Source: CAVPKN01 sp963832835 (GTDB lineage: Bacteria; Chlamydiota; Chlamydiia; Chlamydiales; JAAKFR01). Taken from it: a stretch of DNA of 64,000 bases. Below the pieces are notes generated by a model that ran no database searches, was not told where the DNA came from, and was given only the letters and a program-made list of their open reading frames with translations. The stretch lies in NCBI GenBank assembly GCA_963832835.1, contig CAWHVD010000001.1, positions 2,294,001-2,358,000 on the forward strand. Reading direction: 5' to 3'. The position numbers were made by a program, and so were the translations under genes. Positions 16,985 through 25,998 of this stretch are shown here, piece after piece (within the stretch, counting starts at the first letter, position 1; every line of letters starts with the position of its first letter).

Positions 16985-17624
16985 CTAAGATTTCTTGCAG
17001 ATCCAGCTCATGGGCGGATGGGTAGATTAAATCGTAACCTGTAAGTTGTGCCGGATTATGAGTGGTTGCGAGAGCAACCACAAAACAACCCGCAGCTTTA
17101 CCAGCCTGAATGCCTGCTGGAGCATCTTCAAAAACGACGCACTCTTCGGGCTTAAACCCTAAATGGTGTGCTGCAGCGACGAAAATATCGGGAGCCGGCT
17201 TACCATGGGCAACGGTCTCCGCAGAAAGATAATCTTCAAAATATTTTCCCAACACTGTTGAGCTTATAAAGAGTTCTAAATTCGCCAAAGGTGTCGACGA
17301 AGCAATAATGTGAGGGATTTGTGCGGCAATAACTTGGGTTAAAAATCCCTCCATGCCGGGCAAAAGGGTGATCGCACCTTTGGCAATTGAACGGAAAAGC
17401 TGCTCTTTTTTCTCGGCCCACTGAGTACGCGTTTCGAGGGCAACATGCGGGAAAAGGCGTTGCAAGATGAGATCGTTGCGCATCCCAAAGCCCGCCTCAA
17501 ATCCCTTTTTGTCCATATTGAAAAGAGGTTCATCCTCCATCAACATTTGCCACGAGCGCCAGTGCAGCGCGCTACTGTCGATCAGTACCCCGTCATTATC
17601 AAACAAAAAAGCTACTGATCTCAC
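16950..17624 (-). CDS. HAD-superfamily phosphatase / beta-phosphoglucomutase-like hydrolase
   Basis: A 224-residue HAD subfamily I enzyme. Motif I is FLFDNDGVLIDS (Asp9 nucleophile, Asp11). Motif II is the IASST threonine region, motif III the lysine in HGKPAPDIF, and motif IV VFEDAPAGIQAGKAAG. The last two signatures are typical of phosphoglycolate/sugar-phosphate phosphatases and beta-phosphoglucomutase. The start is GTG at 17624 with GGAGG six bases before it. It overlaps the epmA 3' end by 26 bases, so it belongs to an efp-epmA-HAD-FlgM-like operon. The substrate is not evident. Confidence 0.85.
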   Translation of the reverse strand: MRSVAFLFDNDGVLIDSSALHWRSWQMLMEDEPLFNMDKKGFEAGFGMRNDLILQRLFPHVALETRTQWAEKKEQLFRSIAKGAITLLPGMEGFLTQVIAAQIPHIIASSTPLANLELFISSTVLGKYFEDYLSAETVAHGKPAPDIFVAAAHHLGFKPEECVVFEDAPAGIQAGKAAGCFVVALATTHNPAQLTGYDLIYPSAHELDLQEILDAFDQWTKKAR

Positions 17625-18462
17625 GAATTTCCTCCACCTGGTGGCGCAGCATCATCAATCGATCGAAACCAACAGCCACACCACAACAATCGGGGATGCC
17701 ATGCGCGAGAGCTTGAACGAGCTCTTCATCTAGAGGCAGTACTTGCTTTCCTAACTTCTTGCGCTCCTCATTAGCTTCGATGAGACGCCTGCGCTGTTCG
17801 TAGGGGTCAGTAAGCTCATGATATCCATTGGCAAGCTCCGTGCCTTGATAGTAAACTTCAAAGCGCTCAGCCAATCCATCCGGGCCAATGCCAGCCAGTG
17901 CGGCTTGCTCTGAGGGGAAACCATTCACGACAGTCAAAACTCCCTTTCCTAAGTGAGGTTCCACTTCAAATGCATATACAGCATCCCTTTCTTCAGCATT
18001 AGAAGGGTAGCTTCCTGTGTAATGCATGAATAGTTCCCGATAAGAAAACGTCTCGTGTATTGGCGGAAGATCGTCTAAAAATAGACGGATAAATTCCAAT
18101 GTTTCATCCATCATTTGCTGGAACGAAAAAGCGATCCGGTACCATTCGGCCATTGTGAACTCAACAGTGTGCCGCTCTCCTTGTTCACCATCGCGAAATA
18201 CATGGGAAATTTGATAAATATCCCCACTTCCCTCAGCCAGAAGTCGTTTCATACCATATTCTGGCGATGAGTGAAGAAAGGCTGGCTTTCCACAACACAC
18301 CACATTCACTAAGTCAATGTGGACATCTACAGAAGCGGACCTACTCAAAATGGGTACATCCACCTCAAGCACGCCCCTCTTTGCAAAAAAAGCGCGAGCA
18401 GCAGCCAATAGGGCCGCTCTATCTCTTAGAATCTCCGTTTTACTTATTGACGCGAGAGACAT
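17599..18462 (-). CDS. epmA: EpmA, EF-P-lysine lysyltransferase (LysRS-like)
   Basis: A stand-alone class II lysyl-tRNA synthetase catalytic domain, about 287 residues, with no anticodon-binding domain. Class II motif 2 is ISHVFRDGEQGERHTVEFTM, followed by AEWYR; motif 3 includes CCGVAVGFDRLMMLR. LHSSPEYGMKRLLAEG is typical of EpmA/PoxA/GenX. The enzyme lysylates a conserved lysine on elongation factor P. Its substrate gene efp lies immediately upstream, overlapping by about 23 bases, and carries the target lysine. I prefer the ATG at 18462 to the in-frame GTG at 18468. Confidence 0.92.
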   Translation of the reverse strand: MSLASISKTEILRDRAALLAAARAFFAKRGVLEVDVPILSRSASVDVHIDLVNVVCCGKPAFLHSSPEYGMKRLLAEGSGDIYQISHVFRDGEQGERHTVEFTMAEWYRIAFSFQQMMDETLEFIRLFLDDLPPIHETFSYRELFMHYTGSYPSNAEERDAVYAFEVEPHLGKGVLTVVNGFPSEQAALAGIGPDGLAERFEVYYQGTELANGYHELTDPYEQRRRLIEANEERKKLGKQVLPLDEELVQALAHGIPDCCGVAVGFDRLMMLRHQVEEIREISSFFV

Positions 18463-19012
18463 ACTCACCCGTACGGGTATCGACTTTGATCACTTCACCT
18501 TGTTCGATAAAAATAGGAACCTGTACCACGCCACCCGTTGTTAACGTCGCCGGTTTGAGTACCCGCCCTGAAGCAGTATCGCCACGAACACCTGGCGATG
18601 TCTCCACAATCTCAAGTTCCATGAAAGTGGGTGGTTCAACGGTGGTAGGCTCGCCTTTGTAGAATACTAAGCTGTATACAGCATCATCTTGGAGCCACTG
18701 CTTCACATCTTCAATTTTATCTGATGGGATAGTCATCTGTTCATAGGACACATCATCCATAAATGTGGCACCCTCTCCATCTGAGTATAGCAGACGCATT
18801 TTCGCCTCTTTTACATCTGCTTCATCGACAGTTTCGCCTGATTTGAAAGTACGTTCAATTGTACGGGCCGATTTCAGGTGCTTTAACCTCACGCGCGTGA
18901 AGGCCTGGCCCTTACCCGGCTTTACAAATTGAACTGAAACAATCGTATAGGGCTGTCCATCGACCTCAATTTTCATTCCAGCGCGGAAATCATTGGTTCC
19001 AATTTGCACCAT
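18440..19012 (-). CDS. efp: Elongation factor P
   Basis: EF-P rescues ribosomes stalled at polyproline. This 190-residue protein starts MVQIGTNDFRAGMKIEVDG, has the domain I tip VKPGKGQAF with Lys34 as the expected modification site, LKHLKSARTIERTF, and the C-terminal ETSPGVRGDTASGRVLKPAT signature. The ATG at 19012 is preceded by AAGGA; upstream frame to 19102 has no family similarity. It overlaps epmA, which should lysylate Lys34. C. trachomatis has two EF-P genes, this one in the position of CT752. Confidence 0.95.
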   Translation of the reverse strand: MVQIGTNDFRAGMKIEVDGQPYTIVSVQFVKPGKGQAFTRVRLKHLKSARTIERTFKSGETVDEADVKEAKMRLLYSDGEGATFMDDVSYEQMTIPSDKIEDVKQWLQDDAVYSLVFYKGEPTTVEPPTFMELEIVETSPGVRGDTASGRVLKPATLTTGGVVQVPIFIEQGEVIKVDTRTGEYVSRVNK

Positions 19013-19118
19013 AAAACGTTCCTTGATAAGGTAGAAATAACAGACTATATCATGAAGAAGAATACCTGACAAACCTGAGTTTCTAGGTAACCTTCCTCGC
19101 AAACTTGGGATTTCTTAC

Positions 19119-19946
19119 GTGGCAATGAGCTTTGATAGCAATGACCCTCACGAAGCGCAAATCGCGCGCGAAACACTTGAACGATACTCCGGTTCGGACA
19201 TAGAGAGCTTCGGCTCTTATTTACTGCTGACAAATTTCTCGCGCTACATCCGTACTTTCGCAGAAATGCATCAAGTCCCCCTGATGGAAGGTTCGATGTT
19301 TACATCAGCACACTCTCCTGAGCACGATGTGAGCATTGTGGATTTTAAGCTCGGGTCAGCCGCAGCAGCTCTTATCATCGACCTGTGCAGCTTCCTACCC
19401 AAGATCAAAGCCGGTTTGATGCTCGGCATGTGCGGCGGCCTGCGCCGTCACTATAATATCGGTGATTACTTCATCCCTGTTGCCGGCATCCGTGGAGAAG
19501 GAACCTCGGATTTCTACTTCCCACCCGAAGTGCCGGCTATCGGCAATTTTTTGATCCAAAAAGCCGCAACGGATGTACTGGATGCCGAAAATGCTCCTTA
19601 TCACATTGGAATCACCCATACCACTAATATTCGGTTTTGGGAATTCAACACCGCTTTTATCGAAAAGCTCAAAGAAACAAAAGCTCAAGCCATCGAATTA
19701 GAGTGTGCCACACTGTTTGCAGCCAGCTACCGCCGCAAACTCCCTCTTGGGGCCCTGCTTCTTATCTCTGACCTTCCCCTAACACGAGAAGGAATCAAAA
19801 CCAAAAAGAGTGCCAAAATGATCTTCGATACGTATACCATGGATCATCTACAAAAAGGGATGCGCACGATTGCCGTCATGCACGAAATGCTCATGCACAA
19901 AGCCAAAGGTGCCTTCCGCGGCGAATCTGCCGACACCGACATATAG
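19119..19946 (+). CDS. amn: AMP nucleosidase
   Basis: Hydrolyses AMP to adenine and ribose 5-phosphate. The 275 residues belong to the purine nucleoside phosphorylase fold: MLGMCGGLRRHYNIGDYFIP is the ribose/phosphate loop region, followed by IRGEGTSDFYFPPEVPA, HTTNIRFWEF and the substrate-binding AIELECATLFAASY, then LLISDLPLTREG. Start is GTG at 19119 or ATG at 19125. It diverges from efp and matches Chlamydia CT751. A shattered second copy of its 3' part lies at about 20352-20423. Confidence 0.9.
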   Translation: MAMSFDSNDPHEAQIARETLERYSGSDIESFGSYLLLTNFSRYIRTFAEMHQVPLMEGSMFTSAHSPEHDVSIVDFKLGSAAAALIIDLCSFLPKIKAGLMLGMCGGLRRHYNIGDYFIPVAGIRGEGTSDFYFPPEVPAIGNFLIQKAATDVLDAENAPYHIGITHTTNIRFWEFNTAFIEKLKETKAQAIELECATLFAASYRRKLPLGALLLISDLPLTREGIKTKKSAKMIFDTYTMDHLQKGMRTIAVMHEMLMHKAKGAFRGESADTDI

Positions 19947-20085
19947 AAGTCTTCTTCGGAATACAACAGCGGTAGTTCTTCGCAATATACCATTCACAAT
20001 ATTTCAAAATTCTGATAGATCTTTTCCTCCTATCACTCACAATCGATGCAGAAGCCATCCGATCAATTTCAGCTTTTTTCAGCTT

Positions 20086-20248
20086 ATACCATTTCCAGAA
20101 AATAAAGCCATGAAGTGGCACTGGGTAACATGATAGATTTGAAGGATCGTTTCGAAGCCTATGTTTTTGCACCTAAGCGAGAAAGGATCGTTCAAAAATG
20201 GCGTGTTATACAGTGCCACTTCATGGCTTTATTTTCTGGAAATGGTAT
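20086..20248. repeat. MITE-like repeat family 1, copy A (163 bp)
   Basis: Runs from ATACCATTTCC to GGAAATGGTAT. The outer 38 bases at each end are exact inverted repeats, and imperfect pairing continues to about 50. The core holds a short direct repeat AGGATCGTT. The copies at 28696-28858 and 40920-41082 have exactly the same 163-bp length. No transposase is encoded, so it resembles a non-autonomous MITE. It sits between amn and remnant DNA. Confidence 0.9.
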
Positions 20249-20249
20249 T

Positions 20250-20345
20250 AAGCTTTGCTGCCTCTTCACGCCAACGTGCTGTAGCAGAACCAATTTCTTT
20301 TATAATCTTTTTGGCTTGACCAATGTCGAGATAAAAAAGAGGGCG
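20250..20345 (-). pseudogene. Short remnant resembling a HipA-type kinase C-terminus
   Basis: Read on the minus strand, one frame gives FYLDIGQAKKIIKEIGSA then TARWREEAAKL, which resembles the C-terminal end of HipA-like toxin kinases. It runs into repeat copy A, which supplies a stop soon after. No start or upstream coding part exists here. Identification is by eye from about 30 residues and is tentative. Confidence 0.35.
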
Positions 20346-20351
20346 TCACCT

Positions 20352-20423
20352 TGTCTGCAGCCAGCTACCGCCGCAAACTCCCCCTCGGAGCCTTGCCGCT
20401 CATCTCCGAACTTTCCCTCACTC
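20352..20423 (+). pseudogene. Degenerate fragment of a second amn copy
   Basis: About 70 bases starting TCTGCAGCCAGCTACCGCCG closely match the amn segment at 19710-19785 that encodes AASYRRKLPLGALLLISDLP, with scattered substitutions. No complete frame surrounds it. It suggests a partial duplication of amn about 600 bases downstream, later cut up by repeat insertion. Confidence 0.7.
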
Positions 20424-20442
20424 GCAACAGATATTTAAGACC

Positions 20443-23400
20443 TCATTGGCCTCCCCCTATGAGTTGGCACTGATGTAACAAGTTCTCGACAATAGCCAAT
20501 TCCTGTTTCTGTTGCTCGTGAAGCCTCTGATCAACATCTATTCTGTTTACTGCATGAATGCGCGCGTTTAAATGCACTTTTAGTTTTTCCAACCCTTTCT
20601 TCTCCTGAGTAGTCATGAACTGCTGCACCCATTTAGGATTTTTTGTCAGATGCTGCAATTGAACCAAAGTTTTTGAATAACCATAGTATGAAAAATCAAA
20701 ATCAAACCCTAAAGGCTTTGGCTTCTCTACGACATGATCTTGGTATGGTTGTTGGGCTTGTATGGGTTCTGGAGTTGTAGACCAATAGGGAAACTGTTGC
20801 TTGATTAATGCGATTCTACGCACATCATGCTGATTCCTAGACACTTCCTCGCGACGATATGCTGTGATGGCACATTCTATTTCCGATGGAAGATCGGAAT
20901 TCCCATGAATATAACCGGGCCTGTTGTATAGAGCGAGCAATTCCTTTAATATCTCATCGACATGATGACTAGAATAGGAATCCATGAGGTTGATTACCTG
21001 TGCATCAGCAAAAAACCGAGTTATAGAGTTCCAACTTTCCGTCCTATGGGTGTTGTCTCTTTTGGCAGTTTGCATCGACCCCCATGCCAGTTTAATCACA
21101 TCGTCTTTTAGCATTTGACCAGATTTAAAGAAAAATCGATTGATGGTTGGGGGGTGGTTTAAAAACTCCCTTACTCCATCGAGGGAACGCGTTTGAATGA
21201 TTTTGGTACAATCTTTTAGTACAACAAGGTTATCCCATGCCTCAAAAATGGGGGTGACAAGATGTGCTAAAGGGGCAGCCCGATTAACGAGGGATTGTCT
21301 TAAATTCCTGAGCATCTCGACATATTCTGTGGTGTGTTTTTGGATTTGAGAATGGGACGGGCCCCAACTGAGTAAATATCCGCCTTCTTGCGGAGGCTGA
21401 TAAGCATCGAACAATCTCTGAAACCAACCCCGCATCTTCTCCAGCGTATCTGTATTATTGACCTTTAACAGCACCTCTGTGTAACCAATTAAAAAATGAA
21501 TGCAGGGAAAAATAGTCTCTTGGATCTTAGCCCCAACTATAGCCTCGATGAAACTATCTTCAATATAGGCATAAGGGTTTTGAGTTTTAATGCAATCCAT
21601 AAAATCAATCAATGCCCGTTTAGCCATGTAGTCGCCAAAGTTAGTGGAGAAGGCGGCTGCCCAATAGCCCGGTATCAATTGATTTAAGGTATCCGTAAAA
21701 AGGGTGGGTAGGTGGATGGGTTTCCCCACCTTTTCGCAGATAAGAACTATAATCGGAAAATGAGAAGAAAATTTGCCAGATGATAGTACCGTTCTGATGA
21801 GCTTGTCGACTGTTTGAACAGCAACCGGCTCGAGGATTGCATCCTTGGGCAACGCCTCTCCTAGGGCTTTTAAAAGCGCACACGAAAGACTTAGGTTGTT
21901 GGCTGGGCAGAATGTATCGCATTCCAATAGAAAAGAGACACCTACGTCAATATTAAAGTGGTTAATAAAATCCAAAATCCATTGGATTTTATTAAGGGTT
22001 TCCGGATGCTTTTGGTAACCCGGCTGCCTAAGATCCGTAAGCATTTGAAGCATCATTTCAGGAAGACCTAAGTCATTTTTTAGATAGGGGTGGCCTGTGA
22101 TTAATGCTTGGAGCTGACACCAAGGATCTTGGTATGCTGCGAATTTGACTTTTTTTAACATTTCTCTGACAAATGGATTGACTTGCTGAGTCACAAAGGT
22201 TTTAAAAACCTCAGCATCCAAGACTTCTTGGGCTATTTCATAAATGACGCTGATTAACGAGACCGATCGACTATCTAAATGGCGCGTGTCTGTTTGCGGG
22301 TTATCCGTGTTCGTAGAAAAATCAGAGAAATAGATATTCAAAAATTGTATCAATAGGGAGAGATGTTCTTCCCTTTTACCTTCCTCAATTTGTTGAATTT
22401 TGGCCTTTAGAATTTGAGCAACGTACAAATAAAACTGTTCGTATTGAAAAGAATTTCTGTGCTTTTCAGTAAACGCCTTAACTTTTTTGTACTTCTCCGT
22501 TGCTTCTTGGCACTTCAGTCCTCTAACCACATAGCAAGCGGCAAAATATTCTTGGTATGTAGCATGCACAAACTGCCCTCCCCCCTGGTCGATTTGAAGC
22601 AAACCAATTTCTTCTAATCCTTTTTCGACAGATCTTTTATAGTCTTCGTCTTTTGGCAACGCTCGATTTTTAATTTCTAAAGCAAAGTGGGTTCTCCTTT
22701 CTTTTTCCAGGCTCATAAAAGCTAATTTTTCTAAATGCTTAATTATTTCAGAATATTTTTTCTTAATTTTTTCAAGGCTATCTGTAGAACCTTTCCTTTT
22801 TTTCCGATGCGCGTTCACCATCAAAGAAGTCACAAACTTCTCAGTAAGCACTGCACTATTGGTTTCCCGTAAAATATGGGGGTATTGTCCGGAGATCAGT
22901 AATTGGCAAACGGTACTTAGTGAGATCGGCACTTCACATATTTTTTTCAAATAAGGATTGGCATCACGCCGTAAAACCTTTTTCAACCCATTTTTCAACT
23001 CTTCTTGTTCGACCGAAGCAAAGTAAAAATTGACCAATTCCTCTTTTTGTTCAATTTTATAATTATCCATTCTAAAAATTTTCATTTTCTTCAAATCGAT
23101 GATTTCATCAAATCTTCCAGTCGAAAAATGAGGCCTTGAGGTCATGATCAATCTGCGTCGCTGAAAGAGTGCTTTTAACGCATTTTCAAGATGGGGTTGG
23201 ATAATCAGCTCGTCCAGACCATCAACAATCCATACCGTATTAGAATCATGAATCAGATTTTCCACTAACTTTCTTTCATAAAACGGCAATGGACGGTTCA
23301 GAATATACAACTCCACCAGATCGATGAGTTCTAGATCTTCCATCGGATCAGGGTTTTGAAGCAAACACCGTAGGGGAAGATAAAAAACAACAGATCCCAG

Positions 23401-25449
23401 CTCTTGACTTGACTGAAGTTGATAGGCTAATTGTTGAGATAAGATTGTTTTTCCCATCCCAGCGCTCCCCTCAATCAGTATACGGGCATTTCTTGCTTTT
23501 GAGACTAGAGAATCGAGGATGGTTCTATCTTCTAGAAGCGCGCATTTCATGAAGGGAATAGTTGAAGTGTTTCCTTCGAAAGTTAAGAAATGATTCAACA
23601 GTTTACGTTGCAACCAAACTGCGTAAGTAATGGGTTGTACCTTCTGCTTGGCAGGGAGTGCTTGATTTCCCTTAGGAGAGGCAGACACCTGCGCTATTTT
23701 TTCTATTACTTGAGGTAAAGAAAGAAAAAATTCCCGATGAATATTTTGTAGTCGGATGCTTTGGCCAAGTAAAAAAGAATAGTGGGTACAATTCCCTGCT
23801 CGCTGGTTGGGAACAGTTGGATAGGAAATCCTAACAAAGAGAGGGAGGAATTGAGACGGAGAATAGATTTTTTTGGCATACTCCCGACCAATCTTCCTTC
23901 CAGTTGTCTCAAAATCAGGAAAGGTTTTATGATAACATTTTTCAGAAATTTCGAATAAGCCGCTCAAATATTCGCCCAATTTTGCGTAACCCGGCTCACT
24001 TAAAACTAGCGTCGTAACATGCCTCTTTTGCCCTTCAGAAAAGCCACCTAAGTTATCAACACGAATCTCTAATGTATTATTTTGGTGTTTCTTAAAGGCG
24101 ACATAAATTGTGTGATGAGGCAACCCTGTGTGGACAACATATTCAGTATCAGGTGCAATATCCCTAATTTGACGCACCACATAATCAACTATGATAGGAT
24201 TGATCAAAGGGCGGTGAGCACATTCATTTAGTTGAAACCAATTATGGCATTGATAAATGACCCATCCCGTTTCCAGCTCACATAAAAATTCATGAATGAC
24301 CCGTTCATCAATACTGCCGAATGCTTGAAGCGTTTCAATGATTTTTTGTAAGAATACACGTAGATGTACCCAGATGTAATCTTCAGGCAAATAGCCCTCA
24401 AGTCCATCCCCTTGAAGAGTTTTATCTATATCTTCATTGTTCGTCTTCCTTTCTTCTAATCCAAACAAATGGCCAATGTATCTTGCACGGTCTTGAACCA
24501 GATCGACCCCCTGTCTCGCTCCAAGCAGAGAAGAGATGGTTGCGTCAAGCAAGCGGTGATTTTCTTTCTGATGTGCTACATGAGCAGGATCCAGATAGAG
24601 TTGAAGAATGTTAAAGATGATTTTAGAAAATGAGGTGACAGAGAGGCGCTTTCTCGATTGATAGAGGGATTTTAGAATGTTCATCTGACATTCACGATCT
24701 TTGTCGTTGGTAGACTGGATAGACATCGCAAGCAAGAACAGATCCTCACCCTTATCAAAAAATGCATGCCAATCCACTTCTGTTATGGATAAGAGGTAAC
24801 CCGCTGCATTAGCAAAATTGCCTGTGATAGCCTCTTCTAAGAGGACCCTTCCTTCCACAAGGGCTCCAGGTGCATTTTGGATTAGCCGATCGGTGAGTGT
24901 ATTTAATCTATAAACTAAAGAAGATTCAGAAAAGCAGCTGGATTCTTTGAATAAGTGATCAAAGGTTTCGGGCCTCCACTGTAAGAGTGCGGCAGGCAGG
25001 AGAACTGAATCTGCACATTCTTTCATGAGTTGCTGGTATTTTTGTTTCGAGCGTTTAATCGTCAAACAGGCACTTAATTCCTTCAGTTGTTCTGAGCTGA
25101 TATCTGTTTGTTGAACCACTTGTGTGTCCATAGGGAAACCTGGAAAGAAGAGGTATGTTGGTTGTGACAGAGGCTTGGGTATCAATCGAACATTTTGGAG
25201 AAATTGAGTAATATAAGACTCAGAACACCCACGAGCCATTTCATTTTTGATTCTTTTGTTGATTGTAGCCAGTAGAGTCTCTTGATTGGGGTTCTCCTGC
25301 TTGAGCAAGTTGATGCGGATTGAGCTTGTCATAACACACCTAAAGACCTCACCAATCAGTACGAGATTATAAGCACCTTCGAGCTTTACAAAAAAATTAG
25401 GTGTTAGAGTTGGAGTTGGAGCAGGATGCTTGATAGGTTGAATGAACAT
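20443..25449 (-). CDS. NACHT-domain NTPase (NLR-like) with possible N-terminal CE-clan protease centre
   Basis: A 1668-residue protein. The NACHT NTPase lies in the middle: Walker A EGSAGMGKTILSQQLA (about 660-675), Walker B NTVWIVDGLDEL (about 737-748), then LIMTSRPHF and a helical extension with YQEYFAACYV. About 700 C-terminal residues are predicted helical and may be a sensor scaffold. Upstream, residues 440-560 hold His in HHTIYVAF (446), Asp in RVDNLGG (465), then NQRAGNC (Gln549, Cys554). The order His-Asp-Gln-Cys and spacing resemble CE-clan proteases such as Ulp1, YopJ and ChlaDub; this is inference. NACHT proteins act in host-signal interference or antiphage defence. SD AAGGGAA precedes the ATG. 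No partner gene is adjacent. Confidence 0.85.
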   Translation of the reverse strand: MFIQPIKHPAPTPTLTPNFFVKLEGAYNLVLIGEVFRCVMTSSIRINLLKQENPNQETLLATINKRIKNEMARGCSESYITQFLQNVRLIPKPLSQPTYLFFPGFPMDTQVVQQTDISSEQLKELSACLTIKRSKQKYQQLMKECADSVLLPAALLQWRPETFDHLFKESSCFSESSLVYRLNTLTDRLIQNAPGALVEGRVLLEEAITGNFANAAGYLLSITEVDWHAFFDKGEDLFLLAMSIQSTNDKDRECQMNILKSLYQSRKRLSVTSFSKIIFNILQLYLDPAHVAHQKENHRLLDATISSLLGARQGVDLVQDRARYIGHLFGLEERKTNNEDIDKTLQGDGLEGYLPEDYIWVHLRVFLQKIIETLQAFGSIDERVIHEFLCELETGWVIYQCHNWFQLNECAHRPLINPIIVDYVVRQIRDIAPDTEYVVHTGLPHHTIYVAFKKHQNNTLEIRVDNLGGFSEGQKRHVTTLVLSEPGYAKLGEYLSGLFEISEKCYHKTFPDFETTGRKIGREYAKKIYSPSQFLPLFVRISYPTVPNQRAGNCTHYSFLLGQSIRLQNIHREFFLSLPQVIEKIAQVSASPKGNQALPAKQKVQPITYAVWLQRKLLNHFLTFEGNTSTIPFMKCALLEDRTILDSLVSKARNARILIEGSAGMGKTILSQQLAYQLQSSQELGSVVFYLPLRCLLQNPDPMEDLELIDLVELYILNRPLPFYERKLVENLIHDSNTVWIVDGLDELIIQPHLENALKALFQRRRLIMTSRPHFSTGRFDEIIDLKKMKIFRMDNYKIEQKEELVNFYFASVEQEELKNGLKKVLRRDANPYLKKICEVPISLSTVCQLLISGQYPHILRETNSAVLTEKFVTSLMVNAHRKKRKGSTDSLEKIKKKYSEIIKHLEKLAFMSLEKERRTHFALEIKNRALPKDEDYKRSVEKGLEEIGLLQIDQGGGQFVHATYQEYFAACYVVRGLKCQEATEKYKKVKAFTEKHRNSFQYEQFYLYVAQILKAKIQQIEEGKREEHLSLLIQFLNIYFSDFSTNTDNPQTDTRHLDSRSVSLISVIYEIAQEVLDAEVFKTFVTQQVNPFVREMLKKVKFAAYQDPWCQLQALITGHPYLKNDLGLPEMMLQMLTDLRQPGYQKHPETLNKIQWILDFINHFNIDVGVSFLLECDTFCPANNLSLSCALLKALGEALPKDAILEPVAVQTVDKLIRTVLSSGKFSSHFPIIVLICEKVGKPIHLPTLFTDTLNQLIPGYWAAAFSTNFGDYMAKRALIDFMDCIKTQNPYAYIEDSFIEAIVGAKIQETIFPCIHFLIGYTEVLLKVNNTDTLEKMRGWFQRLFDAYQPPQEGGYLLSWGPSHSQIQKHTTEYVEMLRNLRQSLVNRAAPLAHLVTPIFEAWDNLVVLKDCTKIIQTRSLDGVREFLNHPPTINRFFFKSGQMLKDDVIKLAWGSMQTAKRDNTHRTESWNSITRFFADAQVINLMDSYSSHHVDEILKELLALYNRPGYIHGNSDLPSEIECAITAYRREEVSRNQHDVRRIALIKQQFPYWSTTPEPIQAQQPYQDHVVEKPKPLGFDFDFSYYGYSKTLVQLQHLTKNPKWVQQFMTTQEKKGLEKLKVHLNARIHAVNRIDVDQRLHEQQKQELAIVENLLHQCQLIGGGQ

Positions 25450-25546
25450 AGCGTTCCCTTATTTTTTTTGACGTTTTTTACTTGAGCTTACATTGCGGCA
25501 AACCGCTCCTTTAGGGGCGGGTTAATTCAAGCCTTCTACTTATTCC

Positions 25547-25600
25547 TCGGCTTTGAGGATGAAGAATCCCGAAGCCCTTCTGGGCAGCGTTCTTCAAGAA
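25547..25600. repeat. Palindromic repeat family 4, copy 1
   Basis: GAAGAATCCCGAAGCCCTTC through GTTCTTCAAG can fold on itself and closely matches 48603-48643. A second GC-rich hairpin around 25504-25531 (AACCGCTCCT...) also has a counterpart near 48541-48570. The remaining gap 25450-25998 shows no gene; it carries a partial family 3 end at 25891-25913 and the MOMP promoter. Confidence 0.6.
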
Positions 25601-25930
25601 AAACTTTTTACACAATCTTAAAAATGCAATACTCTATCAAATAAAAAAATTAATAGAAACAAAAGATTGTGCACTACCTTAAAAACAAACTTTTTTGCTA
25701 GCTTTGCAACTCCCTCACCTAAAAGAGTTTTGCATGGGAGAGCTTTTTGGGGATTTTGCTTCCAGTCTGGTGATCTCGAGGGCTGGCTGTATAGGTGATA
25801 CGCCGGCAAGAGATCATCAAAATGGGACAAAAATCATCCAAAAGTAGACAAACGCCTGATATTTGCAACATTCCCATCATTATTGGTCCTGTGATGACTA
25901 TCCACTCCAACTTCTTGACATGGACATAAA

Positions 25931-25958
25931 TTGTTTTGATTGAATTTGAATTTAATAT
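25931..25958 (+). promoter_or_regulatory. Candidate sigma-66-type promoter for the MOMP cluster
   Basis: TTGTTT (25931-25936) and TAATAT (25953-25958) are separated by 16 bases in very AT-rich DNA, about 40 bases before the first MOMP-like ATG, which itself has AGGAG eight bases upstream. Predicted by eye only. Confidence 0.4.
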
Positions 25959-25998
25959 ATAAGCATTCGTTTATTCGATCTCACTAGGAGCTGAAAAG

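Noticed and set aside
19891..20172. Minus-strand ORF at the amn 3' end, and similar ones at 28599-28805 and 40739-41053
   Set aside because: They are all readings through the 163-bp repeat and share its sequence, with no start signals.
20086..20248. CRISPR or tRNA-like element in place of a MITE
   Set aside because: No regular spacer pattern and no cloverleaf; copies are single and scattered with inverted ends.
20115..20438. 107-codon plus-strand ORF across repeat copy A
   Set aside because: A chance join of repeat and amn-remnant sequence.
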